From: Hydromonas sp.
GTDB taxonomy: Bacteria > Pseudomonadota > Gammaproteobacteria > Burkholderiales > Burkholderiaceae
Direction: 5' to 3'
DNA: 64,000 nucleotides
Assembly: GCA_017495165.1 (NCBI GenBank)
Contig: JAFEII010000002.1
Coordinates: 62,001-126,000, forward strand
Shown: piece after piece, positions 57,283 through 64,000 of the stretch
How the letters are laid out: each line of letters starts with the position of its first letter
Position numbering within the stretch: position 1 is the stretch's first letter
Made by a program: the position numbers and the translations under genes
The notes under the pieces: generated by a model
Database searches by the model: none
Seen by the model: only the letters and a program-made list of their open reading frames with translations
What the model was told of the DNA's origin: nothing

Positions 57283-58692
57283 TCAGGCCGCCGATAAGCG
57301 TTGCAATACGACATCGCGCCCCAAAATCATAAACACCGCGTCCAGCGATGGGCTTTGGGCTTGACCAAACAACAACGCACGCAAAGGCACGCCAAGCATG
57401 GGCATTTTTAAGCCATGCGCAGCCAATGTGCTTTTGATAAGCGCATTAATTGCCTCTTTTTGCCATTCAACGGTTTTGAGCTTCGCAATAAAATCGAGCA
57501 ACATTGGGCGGTTGGCGTCATTGATCTGTTCGTTGATAAGCGCTGTGTTGGGCGTGTGTTTGAGGTAAAACATTTCTGCCGCCGCCGCAATGTCTTCAAG
57601 CGTATCGCTGCGCGATTTGTACAGCGCCACAATATCGCTCAATGAATAGGTGTCCGTTGGCAGCGCGTCCTCACGTTGTGCCAAGCGTTTTTGCACACGC
57701 GGCAAAATCATTTGGGTCAATGCTTGTTGGTCTTTTTGGTTGATGTAATGGTTGTTGAGCCAATTGAGTTTTTTTGGATCCCATTGCGAGGATGACGACG
57801 ATAATTGCGACACGTCAAACCATGCCACAAACTGCTCGCGGGTAAATACTTCATCGTCGCCGTGTCCCCAGCCCAGTCGCGCCAAGTAATTGAGCAGCGC
57901 TTCGGGCAAATAACCCATGGCCTCATAATCCATGACCGCCGTGGCGTTTTTGCGCTTGGATAACTTGGTGCCATCTGGTGCTAAAATCATCGGGATGTGG
58001 CCATATTCAGGCAAAGGTGCGTTAAGTGCTTTTAAAATGTTAATTTGCTTGGGCGTGTTGTTGACGTGGTCGTCGCCGCGAATCACATGGGTGATGCCCA
58101 TGTCCCAATCATCAATCACCACGCAAAAATTATAGGTTGGCGTGCCGTCAGGACGCGCGATGATTAAGTCATCGAGCTCAACATTGTCAAATTGAATCAG
58201 GCCTTTGACCACATCCACCCAAGAAGTTGTGCCAGACAATGGGTTTTTAAACCGCACAACGGGCGCAACGCCATCAGGAATCGCGGGCAAGGTTTTGCCA
58301 GCCTCTGGCCGCCACGTGCCATCGTATTTTTCGCGCTCACCACGTTCTTTTTGGGCTGCGCGCATCGAATCGAGTTCCTCGCGTGAGGTGTAGCAATAAT
58401 ACGCCGTGCCATCGGCCAACATTTGCTGCACCACGTCGCGGTAGCGCGCCATGCGTTGCATCTGATAATACGGGCCGTCGTCGTGCGTTAAATCAAGCCA
58501 TTTCATAGAGTTGAGAATCTCATCGACGTTTTGCTGCGTTGAGCGCTCAACATCGGTGTCTTCAATGCGTAAAACAAATGTGCCGCCAGAATGCTTGGCA
58601 AGCGCCCAAGAAAAAAGCGCGGTGCGTGCGCCGCCAATATGAAGGGCGCCGGTTGGGCTGGGGGCAAATCGGGTGCGAATGGCTGTGGTCAT
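57283..58692 (-). CDS. gltX: Glutamyl-tRNA synthetase
   Basis: A 469-residue class I synthetase charging tRNA-Glu. The HIGH-type motif is [19 protein letters not shown] at residue 8, and the KMSKS-type motif is [16 protein letters not shown] at about 240, with [11 protein letters not shown] as discriminating loop. The length is normal. It is upstream of ubiC on the minus strand. The tRNA-Glu genes are 16 kb away. Confidence 0.96.
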   Translation of the reverse strand: MTTAIRTRFAPSPTGALHIGGARTALFSWALAKHSGGTFVLRIEDTDVERSTQQNVDEILNSMKWLDLTHDDGPYYQMQRMARYRDVVQQMLADGTAYYCYTSREELDSMRAAQKERGEREKYDGTWRPEAGKTLPAIPDGVAPVVRFKNPLSGTTSWVDVVKGLIQFDNVELDDLIIARPDGTPTYNFCVVIDDWDMGITHVIRGDDHVNNTPKQINILKALNAPLPEYGHIPMILAPDGTKLSKRKNATAVMDYEAMGYLPEALLNYLARLGWGHGDDEVFTREQFVAWFDVSQLSSSSSQWDPKKLNWLNNHYINQKDQQALTQMILPRVQKRLAQREDALPTDTYSLSDIVALYKSRSDTLEDIAAAAEMFYLKHTPNTALINEQINDANRPMLLDFIAKLKTVEWQKEAINALIKSTLAAHGLKMPMLGVPLRALLFGQAQSPSLDAVFMILGRDVVLQRLSAA

Positions 58693-58748
58693 TGGGTGGT
58701 TTCTGTGTAAAAAGCCGTATTATAAACGGCGCGCGGCAGATTGCCTAC

Positions 58749-58781
58749 AAAAAAGCCGAGTCTCAGACTCGGCTTTTTATG
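58749..58781. terminator. Bidirectional terminator between bamD and gltX
   Basis: Stem aaaaaagccgagtc with gactcggcttttt and a tiny loop. It lies just after the bamD stop and upstream of gltX. Confidence 0.85.
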
Positions 58782-58812
58782 ATTGGCTCGGTTGTTTGAT
58801 TCGCAACGCGCT

Positions 58813-59679
58813 TTATTGCGGCGCTGGCACTTCAACCTGCGCTTTTTTGCGATCGCTCTTCACACCCAACAACTGCAAAATTGATTTGCTGCGGTCTTTT
58901 AGTTCGCGTGTGCTATTGGGATAATTCGCAGTCAAAACACGAGACGCATCATCGCGCATGTCGGTCATCTTGAGCGCATCGTAGGCTTTTACCATGATGA
59001 TTAACGCCTCTTCGGTCGCTGGTGTGCCATCAAAATCGCGCAACACGCCTTGTGCGCGGTTGATTGCAGCCAAATTCGCATCGCGCTCTAAGTAGAACTG
59101 CGCAATCCCCACTTCTTGCTGCGCCAAGCTGTTCACCAAAAACACCATGCGCTCGCGCGCGTCTTTTGCGTAACGGCTGTTTGGGTATTTGTCTGTCAGG
59201 GTTTTAAATGCCGCAAAAGATTCTTTCGCCGCTTTTGGGTCGCGGTCGTTGAGTTTTTCGCCCGTTAAGGTCGCCAAATAGCTGACGTTTTGATTAAAGT
59301 TAATCAAGCCTTTGATATAATAAATGTAGTCGATTTTTGGATGAGAAGGATTGGTTGCGATAAAACGGTCGGCGGCCGCCAAAGCTTTCAGGCGCTCATC
59401 GTCTTTCCAAAAAACATACGGCAGCTCAAATTGGGCTTGCACGGCTTGGGGTGAAAACGGATACTGCGCAATGGTTGCTTCTAATAAAACAGCGGAGCGG
59501 TTATAATCCTTGTTTGTGAGTTCGTCGCGGGCTTGTGCATAGATTTTATCAACGCTCCAGCCAGCAAACTCATTGACTTCTTTCTTGTCGCCAAAAGCGC
59601 TACAGCCTGCTAACAGGCTGATGGTAAACGCTGTGGCAGCGCCAAGACGAACCGCTTTTTTTAGGATGGGATATGCCAT
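58813..59679 (-). CDS. bamD: Outer membrane assembly lipoprotein BamD
   Basis: An essential part of the BAM complex that folds beta-barrel proteins. The 288-residue protein has a lipobox SLLAGC near residue 25 and TPR repeats: YAQARDELTNKDYNRSAVLL, YPFSPQAVQAQFELPYVFW and YPNSRYAKDARERMVFLVNS are landmarks. The ATG at 59679 has aaggtg 6 bases before it. It shares two bases of its start codon with that of the divergent rluD. Confidence 0.95.
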   Translation of the reverse strand: MAYPILKKAVRLGAATAFTISLLAGCSAFGDKKEVNEFAGWSVDKIYAQARDELTNKDYNRSAVLLEATIAQYPFSPQAVQAQFELPYVFWKDDERLKALAAADRFIATNPSHPKIDYIYYIKGLINFNQNVSYLATLTGEKLNDRDPKAAKESFAAFKTLTDKYPNSRYAKDARERMVFLVNSLAQQEVGIAQFYLERDANLAAINRAQGVLRDFDGTPATEEALIIMVKAYDALKMTDMRDDASRVLTANYPNSTRELKDRSKSILQLLGVKSDRKKAQVEVPAPQ

Positions 59680-60760
59680 GAATGCACCTTGTGTGGATGA
59701 AAATGAAAACGATTATAACGCATGGGAAGACGAATGGGCGGGAAATCCTCAAATTCTTACACCCGTTCACCTCAAAGTTTCGGTTGACGCAAGCGGCAAA
59801 CGCTTGGATGCCGCGCTGGCAATTTTGCTGCCAGACTACTCACGCTCACGCTTACAAAAATGGCTCTCTGACGGCGCAGTGGTGCTCAACGGCGAGGTAC
59901 AAACAGCAGGGCGCGTCAAAGTTTATGAACACGATGACTTGATTGTCACGCCGCAGCCGTCCGATGAAATGAAAGCGTACACAGCCGAGCCAATGGATTT
60001 GGATATTGTGTACCAAGACAACGATATTTTGGTGATAAACAAACCCGCTGGTTTGGTGGTACACCCTGGCAGCGGCAACTGGTCAGGCACATTGCTCAAC
60101 GGCTTGCTGCACGCATACCCGCACATCGGCCAAGTCCCACGTGCGGGGATTGTACATCGGCTGGACAAAGACACATCGGGCTTGATGGTGGTGGCCAAAA
60201 CCGTGATGGCGCAGACCGATTTGGTGCGTCAATTACAAGCGCGCACCGTAAAGCGGCGTTACATTGCCTTGGTGCAAGGCGAAATTGACTCTGACGGCGT
60301 CATTGACATTGGGATTGGCCGCAGCCCGCAAGATAGGCTCAAAATGGCCGCATTAATTGGCAACAGCGGCAAAGCGGCACGCACATTTTACCAAAGCATG
60401 GGCTTTTGGCGTTTTCAAGACAAACCCTATTCTATCGTCGTGTGCCAGCTCGAATCAGGCCGCACCCACCAAATCCGCGTCCACATGCAGCACCGTGGCT
60501 ATCCATTGGTCGGCGATCAACTGTATGGCGAGAAAAAAGGCACGCGCAGCTCAATTGTGGCAGGCGTATCAACCTTTAGCCGCCAAGCCTTGCACGCCTA
60601 TCAACTCGGACTCATTCATCCGCGCACGGGTGACTTTATGAGCTGGCAACAAGACTTGCCCGAAGACTACGTACAGCTTTTGGCAGAAATGGGTGTGGAA
60701 GACTTCCCGTTGCCCGAATCAGACATGCCAATGGACGCACTGGAAAATTTAAGCGAATGA
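59678..60760 (+). CDS. rluD: 23S rRNA pseudouridine synthase RluD
   Basis: It makes pseudouridines at helix 69 of 23S rRNA. The 360-residue protein has an acidic lead, an S4 domain (SGKRLDAALAILLPDYSRSR), and the catalytic domain with VHRLDKDTSGLMVVAKT (catalytic Asp) and ESGRTHQIRVHMQHRGYPLVGD. The ATG at 59678 has taggatggg before it. It is divergent from bamD and overlaps pgeF (ATGA). Confidence 0.95.
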   Translation: MNAPCVDENENDYNAWEDEWAGNPQILTPVHLKVSVDASGKRLDAALAILLPDYSRSRLQKWLSDGAVVLNGEVQTAGRVKVYEHDDLIVTPQPSDEMKAYTAEPMDLDIVYQDNDILVINKPAGLVVHPGSGNWSGTLLNGLLHAYPHIGQVPRAGIVHRLDKDTSGLMVVAKTVMAQTDLVRQLQARTVKRRYIALVQGEIDSDGVIDIGIGRSPQDRLKMAALIGNSGKAARTFYQSMGFWRFQDKPYSIVVCQLESGRTHQIRVHMQHRGYPLVGDQLYGEKKGTRSSIVAGVSTFSRQALHAYQLGLIHPRTGDFMSWQQDLPEDYVQLLAEMGVEDFPLPESDMPMDALENLSE

Positions 60761-61539
60761 CCCAGTTTATTCAACCCAACTGGCATGCACCCCGCCACGT
60801 ACATGCCTTCATGACCACCCGCAGCGGCGGCGTGAGTCAAGGCGTTTATGCAGACGCACACGGCAACGGCGGCCTCAACCCCGCCACACACGTCAGTGAC
60901 CATCCCTTTCATGTCGCGCAAAACCGCGCCATCATTCAAGCCCATGTCCCAAACCCACCGCTGTGGCTCGACCAAACCCACAGCACGCAAGTGTTTGCGC
61001 CCGACAGCCACATTTATGACGCGCAACAACCGCCGCAAGCCGATGCCGTCGTGCTCAGTCAAGCAGGCGTGGTCGGCGCAATTATGACCGCAGACTGCCT
61101 GCCCGTACTGTTTAGCAGCGCCGACGGCATGGTTTTGGCCGCCGCGCACGCAGGCTGGCGCGGCCTGCTCAATGGCGTTTTAGAGCAAACCATCGCGCAC
61201 ATGCACGCACGCGGCGCATCGCCTTCAGGGCTACAAATTTGGCTGGGCGCCGCAATCGGCGCGCAATCATTTGAGGTTGGGCTTGACGTCAAAGACGCCT
61301 TTACCCACCACAAACCATCCGCCCAAACCGCCGCCTGCTTTGCGCCACACCCAACCCGCGCCCAACATTATCTGGCCGATATTTACGCCCTAGCGCGGCA
61401 GCGCCTGGTCAATGCAGGCGTCAACCCAGCCCTGATTTTTGGCGGCACGCATTGCACAGTTATTGAAGCCGAACAGTTTTATTCATACAGACGCAACGGC
61501 CAAACAGGGCGCATGGCGTGTTTGATTTGGCGTGATTGA
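60757..61539 (+). CDS. pgeF: Peptidoglycan editing factor PgeF (YfiH)
   Basis: A 260-residue Cu/Zn oxidoreductase-fold hydrolase, known in E. coli for keeping L-serine out of peptidoglycan precursors. It has TRSGGVSQGVYADAHG, WLDQTHSTQV, MTADCLPVLFSS, AAAHAGWRGLLNGVL with the metal His, and GGTHCTVIEAEQFYSYRRNG at the end. It begins inside the rluD stop, a common pair. Confidence 0.94.
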   Translation: MTQFIQPNWHAPRHVHAFMTTRSGGVSQGVYADAHGNGGLNPATHVSDHPFHVAQNRAIIQAHVPNPPLWLDQTHSTQVFAPDSHIYDAQQPPQADAVVLSQAGVVGAIMTADCLPVLFSSADGMVLAAAHAGWRGLLNGVLEQTIAHMHARGASPSGLQIWLGAAIGAQSFEVGLDVKDAFTHHKPSAQTAACFAPHPTRAQHYLADIYALARQRLVNAGVNPALIFGGTHCTVIEAEQFYSYRRNGQTGRMACLIWRD

Positions 61540-61624
61540 TTTTGATGAGGCGTGGGCGTTACATGTGAAATAAATGTTGAAAAACCATCATGAAACGGTA
61601 ACGCAAAACGGTTTCACGGCTTAA

Positions 61625-61660
61625 TAAATAAATCCTCGCGATTGGCGAGGATTTATTTTT
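61625..61660. terminator. Bidirectional terminator between pgeF and the TSUP gene
   Basis: A stem aataaatcctcgc with gcgaggatttatt around gattg, then T-runs. It lies between convergent genes. Confidence 0.85.
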
Positions 61661-61671
61661 CCTGAAAAGGC

Positions 61672-62391
61672 TTACTTCTGCTGCGCTTGAAAAAATAACC
61701 AGCCCGCCAATGCCGTCGTCACCCACTTTAAAGCCATCACGCCGACATGTTCTGGAATTCGCTTTTGCAAACGCACACCTAAATAACTGCCAAAAATAGA
61801 ACCCAACATCAACGGCACAATCACCCACGTATAATTTGAGAATTGAAATCCTGCAATAAAAAATGCCACTACCCGAAAAACATTTAAAACGCTCATTTGC
61901 ATCGCGCTCGTCGCAATCACTTGTTTGGTAGACAGCGCACGCGCCATCAACAGCGGCATCGACAAGGTCGCCACACTGCCGACAAATAAAGCCAAAAACC
62001 CTTGAATACCCGCCACAAGGTAATTGTTGTGCAGCATCTGCCCCATTTTCTTCAGCAACGGAGTCCAAACCGAAACAATGATAAACGCCGCCAACACCAT
62101 GCCCAAATATTTTTCAGGCAGATATCCCATCAAAGGATACCCCACCATCGTACCAAACACTCCGCCAACAAAATAGGCAGGCAGCCACTGCAACATCGCA
62201 TCTTTAAGCCCAAACACAAAACGGCTAAAGTTACTGCTTAAGTTCACCACGCCTTGAATCGGAATCACCGCAGCGATGGGCACAAACATCGGAATTAGCC
62301 CCAACATCAACAAACCACCGCCTAAACCGACCGCAGCGGAGAGTATGCCCGCACTAAGGCTGACTAAAAATATGTTAAAAAAATCACTCAT
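61672..62391 (-). CDS. TSUP-family (TauE/SafE) permease
   Basis: A 239-residue inner-membrane protein with seven or eight hydrophobic segments. Landmarks: LVSLSAGILSAAVGLGGGLL, IPIQGVVNLSSNFSR, and PLMLGSIFGSYLGVRLQKRI, all typical of the TSUP family, which moves sulfite or organosulfur anions. The ATG at 62391 overlaps the stop of the broken TauD-like gene by 8 bp (ATGAGTGA), so they were an operon. The link to a TauD-like enzyme supports a sulfur substrate. Confidence 0.88.
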   Translation of the reverse strand: MSDFFNIFLVSLSAGILSAAVGLGGGLLMLGLIPMFVPIAAVIPIQGVVNLSSNFSRFVFGLKDAMLQWLPAYFVGGVFGTMVGYPLMGYLPEKYLGMVLAAFIIVSVWTPLLKKMGQMLHNNYLVAGIQGFLALFVGSVATLSMPLLMARALSTKQVIATSAMQMSVLNVFRVVAFFIAGFQFSNYTWVIVPLMLGSIFGSYLGVRLQKRIPEHVGVMALKWVTTALAGWLFFQAQQK

Positions 62392-62820
62392 GGATAAAAC
62401 CCAAGTTAAGATTTGTATTGGTAATTTGTACTCTGTTAATAAGTCGTTGAGAGTTTGGCGTGTAATGGGTTCTAGAGTGCAGGAATGCTGTGTTATCCAG
62501 CAATAAAATTTCACCTTCTCGTAATCCAAGTTCTAAATAACTGATGCCATTATGAATCATGTCACCTAAATCACGATAAGCATCAGCCACATCATTTGAT
62601 GAAAAAGTTACATCTCCTGCTGCATCCAGTCTAAATGATATTCTCCACTTGCCGTTGTCTTTCTCAAAAATTTGGCGATAGGATTTTTGTTTCCCTCTTG
62701 CAAACCCAACCAAGTCGTTCGATAAACGTTTAAAAACCATTGCGTTATCTGAGTTCTTCAAGTGTTTAACAATTGATTGACCCGACATAATTTGATTCAA
62801 GCCGCCTCCATCTGGGCAAG
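62384..62820 (-). pseudogene. C-terminal part of a TauD/TfdA-like dioxygenase
   Basis: About 145 residues of a 2-oxoglutarate/iron dioxygenase: DGGGLNQIMSGQSIVKHL, WRISFRLDAAGDV, EGEILLLDNTAFLHSRTHYT and QRLINRVQIT. The final His and Arg ligands (HSRT, NRVQ) are present. The N-terminal half, which should carry the HxD iron ligands, is missing; upstream is a repeat-rich stretch (62850-62988). The AT-rich body and its overlap with the TSUP gene suggest a transferred pair that later decayed. Confidence 0.7.
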
Positions 62821-62849
62821 GCTTTACGCACCGCGTACCCCGCATAAGC

Positions 62850-62948
62850 CGTAGCCTGCCATGAGCGCAGCGAATCGCAGGGCTTGCCTCATGGTAGACT
62901 GCGCTGCCTTGAAAACCCGTAGCTCCGATTAGCAAAGCGTAATCGGAG
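62850..62948. repeat. Composite repeat (both modules that flank the KAP gene)
   Basis: 62850-62888 is identical to 25288-25326, and 62916-62948 matches 27300-27332 with two changes. The stretch 62949-62982 (with gcatgcgtgtgattac) resembles bases after the KAP gene as well. Here 27 bp, not a gene, separate the two modules. It lies upstream of the broken dioxygenase. Confidence 0.9.
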
Positions 62949-63141
62949 TTTTTTATGCACAAAAAACGCATGCGTGTGATTACGCTGCGCTAATCACATC
63001 TACGCGGTGGTGGTGAATTGAACAGCGCTGAAACCCAATCTACCACCTTTTACCACCCCCACCAAATCCCCTTAAATCAAATTGACGCAACGAGCCAATC
63101 CGTGGTTGAATGTACGCGGCAAAAATTGGCATTTTTTGTCC

Positions 63142-63163
63142 AACGTTTCAATGTTGAAACGTT
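63142..63163. promoter_or_regulatory. Perfect 22-bp palindrome before the thiolase gene
   Basis: aacgtttcaa, tg, ttgaaacgtt. The overlapping ttgaa, acg, ttcaa forms a second small palindrome. It is 68 bp before the start of the thiolase gene and is likely an operator. A GAAAC/GTTTC half-site is used by PsrA-like fatty-acid regulators, but that link is a guess. Confidence 0.55.
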
Positions 63164-63230
63164 CAAACTTAAGAAATTCAAATTTAAAACTCAAATTTTC
63201 ACACATCAATCACTTTCATAAGGAAACCCC

Positions 63231-64000
63231 ATGGATATTGTAATTGTAGCGGCAGCGCGCACGGCGCTTGGCAAGTTTGGTGGCGCATTGGCTAAGGTGA
63301 GCGCGCCGGAGCTGGGCGCAACGGTGATTCAGGCTTTAATGGCGCAAACGGGGGTGTCGCCCGATGCGGTTGATGAGGTGATTTTGGGGCAGGTTTTAAC
63401 CGCAGGCAGCGGCCAAAACCCGGCGCGTCAAGCGGTGCTTAAAGCAGGTTTGCCGCAGCAGGTATCGGCGATGACGATAAATAAGGTTTGCGGCTCCGGT
63501 CTGAAAGCGGTCATGTTGGGTGCGCAGGCGATTGCGTGCGGTGATGCGCAGATTGTGATTGCGGGCGGTCAAGAAAACATGAGCGCTTCGCCGCATGTGT
63601 TGCCCAATTCACGCGATGGGTTTCGTATGGGCAACACGCAATTGGTCGATACGATGATTACCGATGGCTTGTGGGATGCGTTTCACCAATATCACATGGG
63701 GATTACCGCCGAAAACGTGGCGACGAAGTTCAATATCAGCCGTGCGCAGCAAGACGCATTTGCGCTGGCTTCCCAACAAAAAGCGCTTGCAGCGCTCGAT
63801 GCGGGGCGATTTGTGGCTGAAATTGTGCCTGTCACCATTCCCCAGCGCAAAGGTGAGCCTGTTGTGTTTGCCGTCGATGAGTTTCCCAACCGTAAAACCA
63901 ACGCCGAGAGCTTGGCTGCGTTGCGTCCTGCGTTTGATAAAGCAGGCTCGGTTACCGCTGGCAATGCATCTGGGTTGAACGATGGTGCGGCCGCCGTGAT
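63231..64000 (+). CDS. Acetyl-CoA C-acetyltransferase, partial
   Basis: A thiolase that joins two acetyl-CoA (or cleaves acetoacetyl-CoA). About 256 residues are seen. It begins [20 protein letters not shown], shows the active Cys of [18 protein letters not shown] near residue 88, [14 protein letters not shown], and ends in [16 protein letters not shown] at the window edge. The C-terminal HPxGxSG and CxGGG are beyond it. It could be PhaA/AtoB; no phaB or phaC is visible. The start follows aaggaaa. Confidence 0.93.
   Translation, partial: MDIVIVAAARTALGKFGGALAKVSAPELGATVIQALMAQTGVSPDAVDEVILGQVLTAGSGQNPARQAVLKAGLPQQVSAMTINKVCGSGLKAVMLGAQAIACGDAQIVIAGGQENMSASPHVLPNSRDGFRMGNTQLVDTMITDGLWDAFHQYHMGITAENVATKFNISRAQQDAFALASQQKALAALDAGRFVAEIVPVTIPQRKGEPVVFAVDEFPNRKTNAESLAALRPAFDKAGSVTAGNASGLNDGAAAV

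Overview
The window reads as a chromosomal segment of a betaproteobacterium, probably order Burkholderiales, with moderate GC (about half, judged by eye). Grounds: obgE-proB, ribBA-ribH-nusB-thiL-pgpA-cinA, gltX next to ubiC, divergent bamD and rluD, a fimT-pilV-pilW-pilX-pilE minor pilin cluster, and standalone ppc. I do not name a genus. Most genes are housekeeping and tightly packed, often with ATGA stop/start overlaps. Several AT-rich blocks interrupt this backbone and look acquired.

Layout. 1-2142: glycerol kinase (cut by the window edge), aquaglyceroporin GlpF and a secreted protein of unknown function. 2243-5992: an IS1595-family transposon with 23-bp terminal inverted repeats. Besides its transposase it carries a KilA-N protein, a small membrane protein, a lipoprotein, an HTH regulator and a HicB/HicA-type toxin-antitoxin pair. 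It abuts a phoA gene whose 3' part is missing. 7001-15122: rplU-rpmA, obgE-proB-tadA, glyQ without an adjacent glyS, a transposase scrap, a glycosyltransferase, ltaE, a TusA-like protein and a lipoprotein. 15123-15873: a graveyard of broken fic and transposase pieces in a duplicated segment. 15874-18217: an ATPase plus HNH nuclease pair resembling the Septu anti-phage system. 18454-25150: valS, a LysR regulator divergent from a pirin with a good operator candidate between them, a metallo-beta-lactamase-fold protein with altered metal ligands, and an FMN reductase.

25288-27332: a KAP-type P-loop NTPase gene between two repeat modules that lie side by side, without any gene between them, at 62850-62948. 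This is the most suggestive sign of an uncharacterised mobile or defence cassette. 27537-41126: gmhB, ppc, photolyase, mntP, a degenerate REP-associated transposase beside REP-like hairpins, prmC, a FAD oxidase, wrbA, yajQ, rarA and serS. The first 300 bp of serS are far more AT-rich than the rest and sit directly after a 119-bp MITE-like element. 41232-41607: tRNA-Ala and three tRNA-Glu genes. 41909-44607: the minor pilins, with no pilY1. 44884-47712: gabT and gabD for GABA use. 47815-55446: slyD, ispB, a TlpA-like thioredoxin, riboflavin genes, nusB, thiL, pgpA, cinA and small envelope genes. 55596-61539: a secreted protein, a HAD hydrolase, ubiC, gltX, bamD, rluD and pgeF. 61672-64000: a TSUP permease downstream of a truncated TauD-like dioxygenase, repeats, and a thiolase cut by the window edge.

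The strongest targets for follow-up are the IS1595 transposon with its passengers, the Septu-like pair, the KAP NTPase cassette, the mosaic serS, and the family of dispersed hairpins together with the degenerate RAYT protein.
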